Assembly (NCBI RefSeq): GCF_900496995.4
Contig: NC_044007.1
Location: forward strand, 19,735,742-19,799,741
Source: Aquila chrysaetos chrysaetos
Lineage: Eukaryota; Chordata; Aves; Accipitriformes; Accipitridae
Direction: 5' to 3'
Length of the DNA stretch: 64,000 nt
The position numbers were made by a program, and so were the translations under genes. Within the stretch, counting starts at the first letter, position 1. Every line of letters starts with the position of its first letter. The notes under the pieces were generated by a model. The model worked only from the letters and a program-made list of their open reading frames with translations, was not told the DNA's origin and did no database searches. This document shows, one piece after another, positions 13,056 through 26,460 of the stretch.

Positions 13056-16000
13056 TACCATCAAGAATAACAATCTAAATGACCTCTTTTTGTTTTCTTT
13101 AATCTTAAAAAAAAAAGGTATCTTATATTTGTATTTAAATGTTTGAATTTTAAGCTTTTCATTCCTGAAATAACGTCAATGCAAGAATTGCCATATTCGG
13201 TCAGAGTTGTTTTGTCGTTCAACACCCTATCTCCAGCAGTGGCCAACACTGACTGTATCAGAGAAGTCTTTCTTTCTAAATAGAAACATATACTGGTTTT
13301 AAATTGAATTAAATTTTCTTTTGAATGTCAAATTATTTTATATTTTAAAGGGAATTTTAATTAAATTTAAAATCCTTTTAAGTTTAAATTTCCTCTAGTT
13401 TCATGTTTGTGTGCACGTTCACTTTAGTATAAAAGATTGTGATGTAATGGTATACAGTAGATGTGAAAGGAATTCAGACTTTTAAACAAACCTTGTTGTA
13501 GTGAAAGAATGAAGTGCTAATTACACTTAGCTTTCCATCAAATTGTTATCTAGCACAACTTTTTTCTGTCAGCAGAAAGGGATAATTTTTCTCCCTGGCA
13601 CAGAAAGTATTTCAGAAAAATCTCTTCATTTGAAATGTGAATACAGATGCTTCCACCAGATTTCATTATTTATTATTGTTTATTATTTGGAGTATGGTTG
13701 CACCCAACCTTGAAGCCTTGACATTTATGCAGAGTCTAGACTGGGTCATGCTCTTGTCCTTTAGGCGAGAAGTTCCTGAAGTTCCCAATTTAGAAGCATG
13801 CTTGTCTCACTCTCTCTGCTAAGTGTCCGACCAGCATTTGTTCCCCTGAGAAGCAGGTAAGAATAAAGAATGCAGTTTTACTTGAAATTGCAGAGAAAGC
13901 CTACAAAATAATTCACAGAGACCAAACAGGTTTATTGCAGGGTAGAGAAACAACTGCAGTAGCACTGGAAATCATGATTTCATACAGGCATTTATAACTG
14001 GGATACACTCAAAGCCTAAGCATATTTCTCTGCAAATATTCCTGATGTAGATGATTGCTCAGAAAGTCTGTGGATGGCAGCTGCTGGCCCAGAAGAAGGA
14101 ACATTTTTTCATTTCTGTTTCTTGTGGTTTGTAACAGCTGTTGAATTATTATCAGTCATCCAAAAAAAAAAAAAAACCACCTAAGGTTTGGATAATAGTT
14201 TTCCTTCCATTTCTAGCTGTTAATGCCTTTCAGAAGAAAATATGTTAACTTACACTGGACTTAAACTAGGCAGGACAAGTATGTCAGATTTAGTTCCAAA
14301 AGGATGTCACAACCTTCTCTTCTTTTTTTCCCCTGTTTTCTTTGTTATGTCTGTATCTTAGTTATAAATGTCTAATGATTCACCGCTTTCATATTAGTGG
14401 TAATAAAGTGGATATCTTTTGCTATCTGCAAGTGCTGTCTCTGAATAAGCTTGAATCTGTCTCTGTCCGTTATCACCCCATGAATGATTTAAAAAACATA
14501 ATAGCATTTGTATTAACTGACTTTTCAAATTACATTAAAAACAAACTAAAATGCATTTTACAAATAAAAAGGAAGTCAAAGAGACCAGCCAGGCTGTACT
14601 CTTACAATATTTGACACATAGAACTTCTCTTTTTGAAGTTCTGCTCATGTTTTAATGGAGAGAATTGAAGTTCTCCTCACCATACATTCCTTTGTTTTCA
14701 CGGCAGATTTGGTGACTGTGAGTGAAGCTAATTGCTGTTGACATTCTTTGCTTGCCTTTGTTTGTACTGATGTTCTCCCAGATGTTCCTTCCAGCAGCGT
14801 TTTCCTAACACTGGCCATTTCCAGCAGAGCAGCAGAACTGTACTAGGAGCAAAGAAATCAATGAACAAACAAAAAGAAATAACATAATTTATATTGTGTG
14901 CTTTGTGAGTCTCTTGTGGAACCAGTGCATGACCTGTTTGTATATAAAAGGAGAAAATCTGTGGAAAAAACCCGATGCACTGAATGTTCTGCTATGTTTC
15001 TCAGGCTGCACCGCAAACTCTGCAAGCTATTAACTCCAGTTTTCCAGGTGATTGGAGACAGGGTTTAAGAGTTTTCCCCAAGGCAAGGTAACAAATCTCT
15101 GGCAGAACTTGTTGTGATAAGGGGATCAGAGGTTATTTTTGTATTGAGTTCATTTCCAGCCTAGTGGATTTGCCCATCAGAATGACTACAAGAAACAGTA
15201 TTACTGTGTTCATGCCCGTAAAACACCCTGCAGGTAAAATCCCTTTCCCAAAACTTCCTGAAGCCCAGGCACATTGAATGCCCCTCTCCCAGGTGCCCCA
15301 AGACTGAAAGTTCAAGCAACCAGCTTTGTCCTGGGGACTGGTGGCTGCAAAACTCGCTTCTGTTGGAGTGGCAGAGTGAGCTCCGGGCAGGTGCTTGTGG
15401 TGGGAAAGCTGAACTGAAAGAGCTAGGGAGGGCTGACAGAGCTTTTGGAGGATTGCAGCCTTCCATCTTCTCCCCGTATCCCACCCATTTCACAATGTAG
15501 CACGCCCATTCTCCTTCTTTGGCTATGTTTATACCATTGAGTTGCCCATGTCCGGTGTGTCCTCTCGAACAGGACAGATGCTCTCAGAGTATCTGTTGGA
15601 ACAGCCCTGGGCCATATTTGCTCCTGAAGCTCACCAAGGGCTGGTTTGAGATGATGCTAGCCACCCAAACTGCTCTAGCAATTCAATGATATGGATAATG
15701 GAGTTCCAGCAGCTCTTCCTGACAATCCTCTACTAGTATAGAAAAGCCTTTTTCTCCCAGCTCCCCAACCTCTATCTCCACCCTGGTCTTCAAGGTCAAG
15801 TCCTGCTCTGCACGATGTCCTGTCCTTGAGTTTTCCTCTCTTCAGCCTGCCCTTTTATAGCACTCCTTCCTCCAGCACCTCTGTTACAGGGCTGCTCTAC
15901 AGATCCCTTCTCTTGCTGGGGCCCACCGCAGTGCTCTCCCTCCTGCCCCACGAGTGTCCCACAGCTTCTCTCTGCCTCCTGGAGGGGGGAATTGGTTGGG

Positions 16001-18274
16001 GAGAGCACAGGCAAGTGGCCTGTTTCTACGTCTGTCCCCAAGCCCATATGGTCCTTCTCCCCAACACCCAACACACCTCCTACCAGCACTGACACAGGGA
16101 CTTGGGTGGGACAACACCCAAGGTCCCATGGCTGGGACGCAGTTTGGGCAAGGAAGAGATGATGCATCTGTGAAATGCAGCTAACAATTATTTACTTTTA
16201 CTTAGAAAACAATGATTCAGCATGATACATGCTTGGTAAAAAAAATCCCCTGAAGGAATTTGCACTGATGCAAAAGTGAACATTTCTCTCAAACTGTTTT
16301 GGGTACTTTTTTGTTCCCTGGATGTTTTCCAAGCCCAGAGTTTGCAATGAAATTCTGACATGGCCCGCTGTTAACTGCTCCACTTTATATGTCCCTGGAA
16401 ATATTATGTAGGAGAGCAAAGGTGAAATGCCCTCTATGCTCAGAAAGGTTGGCTGAAAATGAGCCATGTGCCCAGCAAAGTGGTGGGAGTTCAGAGAAGG
16501 TGAATGGAGCAAGAGCAAGAGGAAGCGTGAATGGCACAGTGCACTCCGGCAGGCACAGGCTGCTCCATCCCAGTTCATCCCTCGTACAACCCTTTCTTAC
16601 TTTTCCTTTATCCCCAATCCTCCACCTCCAGCATACCAGCCTCACAAATATTCCGCATATGTTCTTTTTAAAATATCTTGAGTACTTGCCAAATTTTACG
16701 CTTCTCATATGACAACTTTGCAAAACAAACAAACACTAGTTATGTGACAAAACAAAATGTGGCTAAAATTCTTCTTTCCCCCATCTTCCATCAAAGATAA
16801 TTCCCAAATAGTTTCTTGCTACATGTAGTTTAGTTTTGCTGGTTACTCCTTGTCCCCTTGAGCAACTCAGCTGGTTTGAAAGCAAGTGGGCCAAAAACTC
16901 CTTCAGCTTCTCAGCCTGCTGATCCACATGGGAACCCGTTTTGGTCTACAAGGATTAGAATTACACCAAGGTTTTTAAATCCTGTTGCAAGCTCTCCTTC
17001 TCCAGAGGGACAGCAGATGGCACACAAGGTGAACAGGAACATTGGCAGAGTCTGTCAGGCCTTAAAAGAAACAAGTCTTTCCTCCCCAGATAGTTTTTCC
17101 TTATTTCAGGATGTACCACCTTGACTGTTTTGAAGAACACCACTTCAGCACTGTTCTGTGCTGCCACGAACCATACCAATGCCCAAGGCACGCCAGGTGA
17201 GCAGGCTAGATTTTAGAATAGCTAAAACAGTCATCCCCCAAATGAATCAGTTCTCAGCATTAACTAACAGAACTGTTACAATGTTATAATAGTGTCTAAT
17301 TTATAACTTCTGTTGGGTTATTTCTTTTTATTTCAGCTAGGTACATTTTTCTATGTACAATTTGTAACATTTTTAACTTCCTAATGAAGCAGCAAAGACT
17401 CTTAATTATTCTTAGTTAGTGTTATTAGTAATGGATTATTAATTAATTATTATTTAATGATTTCTAGCTACTTGTCATTTTGGACAAGAACAGTAAAGAA
17501 GAGGTTGTGATTGAGGAGCTTACCTGTGTGCACATAGGCACATACCTACTTATAAGTCCAAAGGACTTCAAATTTGAGTGATGGCTGGAGATGTGAAAAG
17601 ATAGCTAGAAATAAGGATTCACGTGGCTGAGGTTGGGTCTAGTAGTGGGAGCGGGTTCAGTGCACCATGAGGACACATGGCCCAGCCCCAGCGGGTCATC
17701 TGAGCCCAGAGGGGTACAAGGGTGGCCACGGCCGAGCAGGACCATCTGGGAGCCCTGAGGCTTTGCACAGAGATGCAGCCAGGTGGCCTGGCCACAGTTA
17801 CAGGACACTGACTGACCCTGGGAGCCCAACATCCCTCTGGTGTGGCTGGTGGACCAGTCAGGCCTCAAACAAGTGTGATCATGGGCAATATCTCTGAGCA
17901 TTTTCACGGTGGAGTTTCTTCCCCCCATCAGCTACTCTGAATAAAATTGCACAGGACTCACCTTGCATCTGGTTGTTGCTCCTTTGGGAAATATCTCCCC
18001 AGGTGTTGTTTACTTCCAGTGAATCAATGTGAGAAATTTCTACTGCTGGTTCTACTAGAAGCAGCAAATTTCCCTGGAGATGTGTCTCTGCACAGGTCCT
18101 GATCATCCACAGCAGACTCGCCCAGGAGCTTAGCAAGGTTGGCTACCCTCTGAGTGACACCTTCTCAGCTGGTGCTAAATCTGGTTTTGTACCATACCAC
18201 TAAACATGTCTACTTACCAAAATAAATTCTTAATATACTAGGCATTACTAAGAAATAATAATTACTTAAATGCA

Positions 18275-18840
18275 TGAACTGGATCTGGCTGGGATGGAGT
18301 TAACCTTCTCCATAGCAGCCTATATGGTGCTGTGTCTTGCATTTGTGGCTAAAACTGTGTTAGTAACACACCAGTATTTTGACCGTTGCTGAGCAGTGCT
18401 GCCACAGCATCAAGGCTCTCTCATTTCCAGCTCTGTCCCCATAGCAAGTAGGCCAGGGGTGGGCAAGATGTTGGGAGGGGACACAGCCAAAAGAACTGAC
18501 CCAAATTGACCAAAGGGATATCCCATACCATATAACATCATGCCCAGCAATAAAGACGAGTGGTAGAGAAGAGGTTGAGGTTTTTGGCTTCTAAGGTGGC
18601 TGTTGCTCAGAGACTGGCTGGGCATCAGTCTGCTTGTAGGTGGTGGGGAGTGACTGCCTCTTCACAGCTTAGTTCCCCCCCCCTCCTCTTTCCTTCAGCT
18701 ATTAATTTGTCTTTATCTCAACCTGCAAGTTTTCTTGCTTTTGCTTTTCATATTCTCTCCCCCATCCTGCTGTGGGGGGGGGGGGAGTGGGTGAGCAGCT
18801 CTGTGGGCGCTTAGCTGCTGGCTGAGGTCAACCCACCATG
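18275..18840 (+). mobile_element. Solo LTR, short type, with exact 5-bp target duplication
   Basis: It is a diverged copy of the LTR at 49354-49934. Shared segments include CTGGCTGGGAT.GAGTTAA near the start, GGGAGGGGACACAGCCA..AG.A.CTGACCCAAA in the middle, and the CTCTCCCCCATCC plus poly-G block near the end. It is bounded by ATGCA at 18270-18274 and 18841-18845. The terminal CA has apparently mutated. A run of about 13 G lies near 18773-18785. No internal coding sequence is present. The higher divergence and decayed end suggest it is older than the 49-kb copy. Confidence 0.8.
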
Positions 18841-19558
18841 ATGCACCATCAGCTATACAGGGCACATGTAATACATTAGGGATTCAATTCATCTTTATGG
18901 TCAATCCAAATTGGTTATGGTAACGTGAAGTTTACTTTTGGGTCTCTACATTTGCTCAGAAGAATGCCACCCCAGATTAATATGTCAAGCTACTTATAGC
19001 TCCTCATTCAGACCTTCACTAAAACTGTTTTTCTCACTGCAGTCTTATTCACCAGGTGAGTTTGGTTAGAGCAGATTTACAGTTTGCACATCTCTGTATC
19101 CTTTACAAGTCCATCCATGCTCATTGACTCCTCCAGTCTGAAAAAAATATATCTGCCTTCTCAGGAGATTATTTGAGAAAGTCATATCAATGACCTTGAG
19201 GTGGCAGAAGGGAATTGCCTACAGAATATATAGATGTATTTCAAAACTTATTTCTATAGGTGTTTGGGCAGGGGTTATTATAGTATTTGGGTTTTTCTTT
19301 CAACCAAGTATTTGATGAGGCACAATTTCGTGATGGGGCTATTCAAGTTTTTCCCCAGTGTTGGATCTTGTGACCTGAAGCTGAATTCTTGCACCTGTGC
19401 CACTTTCTTAAAAGAGAGTTCAAGTTTATTGAAATCTCTCCAGCTTCCTGCACAATCCATAAGCTCTGTAAGGTCTTACCAATATTTTTTCTTCAGATGA
19501 GACTCATCATATGAATAATACCAACATATGGCCAGCAGGTATTTTCTGTAACTGCATC

Positions 19559-19700
19559 CCTTTTTTTAAAGCTGTCATGTTTGGGGTTTTTTTGTTTGGT
19601 TGGTTTGGTGTGGGGTTTTTTTGGTTTGGGTTGGCTTTCTTGTTTGTTTGTTTTTTTGGGTTTTTTTTTAAGTTTTTTTTTTTTAATTTATTCTTTTTGT
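19559..19700. repeat. T/G-rich low-complexity tract
   Basis: About 140 bases made almost entirely of T and G on the plus strand, with repeated GGTTTTTTTG, TTTGGTTGG and TTTGTTTGTT words grading into poly-T. The strong strand asymmetry marks simple-sequence expansion. The open frame through it (Phe/Gly/Trp-rich) is a composition artefact. Confidence 0.8.
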
Positions 19701-20854
19701 AGAGGTCCAGTCCTCTACTTCATATGTTTTTATTAAGTCATGACAAAATCCAGCTGGCTAGCTGGCCTGTCATCAGCCTGTTAAGATCTACCTGATTATC
19801 CCTCAGGAGACTTATCCAGTTGTTTAAAACATTCCAAGCAAGGATTCAACTTCTTGTTCTTTCTTGAATATTAGCTTTAAACTGAGAGCTCAAAACCCCC
19901 ACCATGCTCATGCAAATATGTGCAATAATTGCAGGTTTGAAAAGAGATAATTTGACAAGTGCACGTAATTCTTGGTAGCAGCGCTTTCTATTTCAGAAGA
20001 TTTGGGAGCAACACCACTGGTCTCAGAGTCTTCAGTGCTGGTACTTCTAGCCTTCTCACATCTGTGCAAGCAGTAATAGCTTCAGTATCAGTCTGACAAG
20101 AGTATGTGTGTCATCAGTCCTGTTTCCTCACAGCACTACACCATGGCATGTTGGCAAGCAGTGTGCTACAGTCAGGCAGTGCTTCACTAGTTGTTTATCT
20201 TTTCAGGCACTTGTTTTTATCGTGAGGGAAGATCCCCTCTCAGGTGTTATTCCCCTACCCAGAGCAGTCCATCTCAATGACTTCTTAGAAGTCTCAGAGC
20301 TGTCTCAAACGTAGACATGTTCTTTTGACACAAAAGCGTACAAAAGCAAGCTATGATATCAAATACTGTGATATTTCTCTCTTACTCAAAATTGTGGCAA
20401 CATCTGTATTTCAGAAATACATCAGTATTTCAATACTGAAATAAAACTGAAGCAGCTCTCAGAAAAAAAATATTTCATAGATTTATGTGCAAAAGTGGCA
20501 ATTCAATGGGAACTCGAATCTTCTGAAGTAGCACAAATCATTACATCTTCAATACTAACAAAATGTACCAAATGCCTTTTTCCTCCCTGTTTAGCTCTAT
20601 CCATCAAATAATCAATAAAAGCACATGCATGGTGAACTTCACAAAAAGTCTCAAAACAATTAGAAAAATTATCTCTTGCACTTACAATAAAAGAGAGAGA
20701 AATGCAATATACTGTAGAGGAATAGGACAGTTATGCATCCTCACCAAATAACAAAGTTCATCTGAATGGAAGCAAATAAACATTCAGTTGACATGATCTA
20801 GAGCTGTTAGGGAAAGCGCAAAGAGTGAGTTTTGTACAGAGGAACTTAAGCTTG

Positions 20855-21452
20855 ACTTGACAACCTCTCTAGGAAATCTGCTCCAGTGTTTGACCATTCT
20901 CACAGTAAAAGTTTTTTTTCTAATGTTTAAGTGGAATTTGCTGTATTTCAGTTTGTGCCCATTGCCTCTTGCCCTGTCACTGAGCACCACTGAGAAGAGC
21001 CTGGGTCCAGCTTCTCTCCCATCAGGTATTTATACACACTGGTAAGATCGCCCTAAGCCTGCTCTTCCCCGCGTTGACCAATCCCGGCTCTCTCAGCCTC
21101 TCCTCATATATAAGATGCTCCAGTTCCTTCATCACCTCTGCGGATCTTCACTGGACTCACCCCAGTATGTCCACGTCTCTCTCATACTGAGGAGCCCAGC
21201 ACTGGACACAGTACCCCAGATGTGTCTCACCAGTGCTGAGCAGAGGGAAAGGATCATCTCCCTTGACCTGCTGGCAATGCTCTGTCTAGTGCAGCCCAGG
21301 AGGTTCGTGGCCTTCTTTGTTGCAAGGGCTCATTGCTGCCTCATGGTCAGCTTGTTCACCAGGATCCACAGTGCCTCATATCTGCAGAGCTGCTCTGAAG
21401 CAGGTCAGCCCCCACCATATACTAATGTATGGGGCTATTCATCCCCACGGAG
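20855..21452 (-). mobile_element. CR1 LINE, 3' portion, antisense
   Basis: The reverse strand is the 3' part of CR1, the dominant avian LINE. Diagnostic stretches on the plus strand include TGCCTCTTGCCCTGTCACTG, GCCTCTCCTCATA, GAGCCCAGCACTGGACACAGTA and TGTATGGGGCTATTCATCCCC, all reverse complements of the end of the CR1 reverse-transcriptase ORF and its downstream region. It is 5'-truncated, as nearly all CR1 copies are. The very 3' tail (about 20780-20855) has lost recognisable similarity. Open frames across this interval derive from the element. Confidence 0.88.
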
Positions 21453-24400
21453 ACAACTTGAGTTGGGTACCGAGTGAAAAGATTAAGAAACCTGCTACCT
21501 GGGATTCACAAAAGTCAGCAAGATCTAATGGGAGAATGAGCCATAAGTCTTTAGTACTAGAGATAGAGCATTTACCCAAGAAATGAGACATGCATTTGGC
21601 TTTAGTCTAGCCTCTAGGGAATTCAGCCTTTGTGTGTATCCTGCTCCCCAGGAAAGTAAGTTACCTATGCATTACCTGGAGGAAAATCAGAGCAGACCAA
21701 GTACTTCCACTCATCCTCTTGAGGCTGGGTCCAAGCACAAGTGGCTGACACCACCAGAAAAGCAAGGTAGTACCCATCAAGTAGGGGAATCAACTAAGTT
21801 GATTGTGAGGACCAAAGAACAAAGTGGCTTCTGGTCTCTGCCCCCACTGCCAAGATGATTTTTTTTCTCCTTTTATTTTTTTGTTTAATGCTGTCCAGTG
21901 CAAAATGCATAAATAATCCTTGTAGCAGGGACAAGGATTCACATGAATCCCCTCCTGTTTAAGCACTGTAACTGCTAGACTACTGGAAAACTGCTCTTCC
22001 TTCAGGAAAAAAAGCTTGCTTTTTAGGATGCTTATTCCCGCAATGATGACAAATGATGTTGTTACATTACCTGTCCAGTGCCAAGGCAAAAGGTATATAT
22101 TCAAGTGGTTGTTAAAAAATTCAAGTTGCAGTATAATTATCTTGCTCAACATTTTATTAGAGTAGCAACAAAAATCCATCACAAATTAATCTCCACAGTG
22201 GCATGCATCAAAGAATTACAAAATGTTGCTTTTAAACAAAAATTGTTCTTAATTTTTAGGACTACATTTATCAGCAGTACATTTCTCTGAACAATTTCAC
22301 AATCATATTAATAAACAAATTTATAAACCACATGCAGTGACAGAATGAGATCAGCATTACTCTGGGTGGGTGAAGAATAAATTCCTTCTAAACCAGCTGC
22401 TCTTGAATAGTTTGTGTGAATTCAAATTTCCAGGATTCAGCTCCCAGATTAAGGAATTCTGGAGTCCCAGTCCCTTCAGCTGAACCAATTCACTGGCGTT
22501 TGTTGTATCACTATATCCCAGTAGTAATGGAAGAATCAGGAGAAAACAATCTCTTATTGAAAAGAACAAAACATCAAAGAAACAATTCTGTCTGAAGAAG
22601 AGATAACAAAATACTGAAAGATCATTTTGAAATTTCACTGCAGTTTGTAACAAATAAACCAGCTCTACACAGTAGGATTCATACAATTGTGGAGAAATAA
22701 ATAAGCATATGCAGCATTGTTGAACGAACAATTTAGCTTTGTACATTCTTGAAATAATATTCTTCTTCCACTGTGACAATGCTCAGATCTGGGGTTTCTT
22801 TTAGAATAGCTTTTTAAAAAACAACCAAGAAATATTTGTCTACCTTCAAAGGCCAAGTGACTGATCTGAACATTCACTGTGTAGTAGGGAAACTACAGCA
22901 GCAGCTCCTGAAGTAGGATCAGTCCTTCAGCCAGTTGTATTGGATAATTGTTTTTTGAAGGGAAATTAGTGACAGCTGTATCATTTGACTTGTGCCATTC
23001 ACTCCCACAGGAGCGTCATAAACCCCTTCACAATACATCGGAGCTGTTTTGATGTATCCTTAACTCTGACCTCAAAGAGGTCATGAATTAATTTGAACCA
23101 AAGTGTGTTTTAAATACACCTAACCTTTCCCAGCTGCACAATTTACTAACACTGCAGCTTCCAACATCTCAGTATTTCACATGGGAAGTAGTGCAGCTCC
23201 AAAAGCCAGATGCTACAGCAACATCTCTTCTGTTACACGCTGGGTAAAGTTCCAAATAAAAATGCAATAAGAATGCAATCTCTTACATCAAAGCCGTTAA
23301 ATAAGGATATAGACATAGATTTCAATATTGCTACCAATCAGACAATTCTTTCAAACTCGATGTTGCAAAGGATGTTATCCACAAAATAAGTATATAAAGA
23401 TAAATAGTTATATTACTGCAGTCAGTAGTTGATATCCAGTCACTTTCACTTCTAGCAAAAAAGTTTGCTATATTATTAATAAACTTAACAGTACACACAT
23501 TTTTAAATAAATACATGCCCACATATCTAATCTACAAGATCTAGGTACAAGCAAAAAGGTTGTTTGCTGTTATAAACAGAAGGGCAAACACAGAAATAGA
23601 TCTAAAATCATTTTAGCAAGATAACTAGCAAAGTTTCATAATGTTAGCTGTAGGAATCAGTATAAAATTAGTATGGATTTAATGAATAACATCTATAAAG
23701 ACATAGTCACAGCACATTATGAGTTAAAATCACACCTTAACTTAAATCTGCAATTTTAGATATTGCATTTGTGCACACAATTTTGCATACATAATCATTT
23801 CAGTTTGTGGAAATAAATATCAACATGAAATAATTCCTTTTCATTTGTTATTCCAAGTGATGGTGCATACAAAATCACCTACATAGATTTTAGCCCTTGA
23901 TGAAACCTTACTAAGAATATGGGCTTAAACACCTCACCTGAGCATCTGAAAAAAAAGAACTATGGACACAGAGGCCGAGAAAGCAGAAAGTTACTTTTTG
24001 AGCAAAAAGCAAATAAAGGAGAGAATTTACTTCTGATATTCTTGGTCTATAAGAGTTGTAGTTCAGTCTGTACTCTGAAAAGAGTCAAGATAAAAGTGTA
24101 AGTTTATGTTACTGTTATTACACGAATGCTTAGCTCAGTTCTTAGCCCAGCCAGTTGTGCTCCTAACCAGGTTTCCGTGCCATGCATTCTCTTTGCCTGC
24201 TGCTTGTCCTGGAGGTCTGCTCGCTTTTAAGTATGAAAAGGACCTACTTCTGGCACCTCCTCAGAAAAGTCTGGGAGGTAGGGCCTGGTCTGAAAGCGAT
24301 GGATAGATACCTAACTGATAACAGCATTTGGAGATCAAAAGGATTTCCATGTGCCGGCTCCACTGGCAGCTGGCTCTGCATCCTCTCCCTCCAGCATTGA

Positions 24401-26369
24401 CCCGGGGATCCGCTTCGATCAGCTGCGAGCAGTGCTGGCTGACTGCAGACAAAGGCTTTGCTCAGTCAGATACAGGAACTTGCTTTTACTTTGAATATGT
24501 CTCTTGGCTAAGCAAATATAAATGCCTGTGTAAGATTTCCCAGAGAATTTCATTTTACAGTGACAGTTGCTTTGGAGGAAACGTTATACAGGTTGTGGTA
24601 CCTCTCCCTGACTTCCCCTTATGGTGGCAAACTGTAGCTTTAAGCAAGTGTGAGCAGTGAATGCCATAGAACTCTGTAATTTCACATCTAGCTCTACAAA
24701 GGAAAGGTTTGTTCAAAGCGTATATCACTGCCATAGTATTGTATTTATGCTAGGTACTAACTCTAGAATAACATCGGTATTCTTCTCTTTTGACTCTTGA
24801 ACCCCAGTCAGCTTTGCCTGCTTGGCTGCCATGCGACTTACTCTGTCATTTTGTTTTTTCCTTATTATTTTAAAAGCAGCAAAGAGTCTGGACATCCCCT
24901 TTCCAGTTGTGTGGCTGTTCAGACGCTGTGGAGCATCTGCACAGAAACAGACCCCACTGTGTGTGTCTGGTGGCCGGTGCTGCTCAGGCAGACAAGCTGG
25001 CAAGCCTCAGCCCCCCGGTAAATAAGGAAGACCCCCAATGCAGAGGATTTGGAAAACATTGCAACACAACCTGCATGGGTTCAGCTGCTGGCTCTGCTCC
25101 AGCCAAAGCTCTGCCGGCTCCTGTGCTTCACGGGACAGGCTCCAGTGTACAGCCTGGCCCGGACGAATGCGCACAGGTATGGTGCTCTGCCTGGTTTTAA
25201 TACTGACTCCCTGTAATTTGAGTTAAAAGCCTCAAGAAGCAGGATACCCCCAAGGTCTCACTCCCTCTGCTTGCCAAAATGAAAAGGCAAGCGCTGATGG
25301 AAATAGAAGATAGAAAGGGCTTTCTGGAGGAAGTTTGTTTGTCATGTCTGTTGTGCTGGTTAAAAACCTCCTGCTGGTCGTCCCTTCCCTGCCCTGCCAT
25401 CATTCCGCCAAGCTAGAAAGTACTGTGGAGCTCTGCAAGGTTCAAACAGGAGTTAAAGCAAGGATGCAGGCGGAGCAAGATACAGACTGTTTGCTTCCTC
25501 CTTGCCGTACAGAGAACACTGATTAGAGGCTTTTGCATGCAGCAGGCATGGTTTCCCATCAAAATTTAAATGAGGCCTATCAGGGTATTTTTAGTTCTCT
25601 TTAAGTTTGCAAACATGGCTGAATGTGAGTGAAAGTGGTTTGAATTGGGGAAGTGGCTGTATATGCAAAGGAAAACTGGATAGGAAAGCCTATGCTCATG
25701 AGGCTACCTCTTTCATCCCACACTGGATAGATTTTTTACTAGAACAATTAGCTTTTTTACAGCTTTTTAAATGTCATGTACAAAAGCTGTGCAAAATGTT
25801 CACAGCAAACAAGAATACGCAGGCATCTTCCTGAGTTTCTGTTACTGCTGCACAGGAAAGGGGAAATATAATTCTAGCAAGAACACGAGCTGGTCTAGAG
25901 CAAAGCCAAAGTAATATGCTATGTTTTGACTGCAGCTACATTGGGGAGATCATAGCCCCAGGCTCCTTTTTATGGGCCCGTTTGGGAAGAACATGCAAGT
26001 GGCGATGCTGGCAAGTGAGAAGCTGTGGTGACTTCTCCTCTGACAACACTTTTTATGTCCTGAAGTATTCTAATGGATAACCCTTGAGACAAAAAATGAA
26101 AAAAGTGTCATTTTTCACTGAATTTTCCTCTTTTCCCTAGACATTATCTCTATTGAAGCTATAAACCCCCTGTAGCAGTCTGAGACACAATTACTATTGA
26201 ACCAAGATAAAATTAACTAGCAAAAGCCTGTCCAATGCTCTTCAGTACCTGTCAAGTTCCCACAGGATTCAGTATTAACCGAGACTTACATTTAAGGTGG
26301 TACATCTATAAACTAGCTTGCTGAAAACAAAAAGATTTTTTTAAAGATTCCTACTGACTTTTAAATTTG
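21453..26369. other. Intergenic DNA between a CR1 and the putative TRHR 3' end
   Basis: No gene, RNA gene or repeat is recognised here. The interval 21.9-24.0 kb is AT-rich. The segment 24.1-25.5 kb is somewhat GC-richer and carries several overlapping open frames of about 60-110 codons on the plus strand. None has a recognisable motif, and their mutual overlap argues against coding. Confidence 0.5.
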
Positions 26370-26460
26370 TTTATTCCCTCTGCAAATTCATTGAATGGTT
26401 TTCCTATTTCATGCTGTTCAAGGTAAAAAAAGGAAACAAAGGAAAAAAAAAGGATTTAAT
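26370..26460 (-). terminator. Candidate TRHR poly(A) signals
   Basis: Reading the minus strand down from the TRHR stop codon, the first AATAAA is at 26375-26370, and an ATTAAA lies just before it at 26460-26455. No canonical hexamer was seen in the 1.36 kb between the stop codon and this pair. If used, they give a 3' UTR of about 1.4 kb. This is position and motif evidence only; the true 3' end may lie elsewhere. Confidence 0.3.

Larger units (their letters stand above)
1..18274. other. Intergenic DNA, left part
   Basis: AT-rich DNA on the 3' side of TRHR. Apart from the probable CR1 relic (1560-1930), the TA/TG repeat near 13.0 kb, short (ATTT)n near 690 and poly-A runs (8098-8120, 14162-14176), I assign nothing. 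GC-richer patches at 7290-7530, 11765-11960 and 15590-16150 contain open frames with no recognisable domain. A hairpin at 2746-2783 and a protein-like stretch near 4775-5010 (minus) are discussed as findings. The gene expected in this direction, NUDCD1, is not recognised. Confidence 0.6.

Noticed and set aside
15796..16184. Overlapping frames of 76-123 codons on both strands
   Set aside because: They occupy a GC-rich patch and overlap in several frames, with no family signature.
21115..21586. Plus-strand frames of 120 and 89 codons
   Set aside because: Most of the interval is the reverse strand of a CR1 element, so these frames read antisense LINE sequence.
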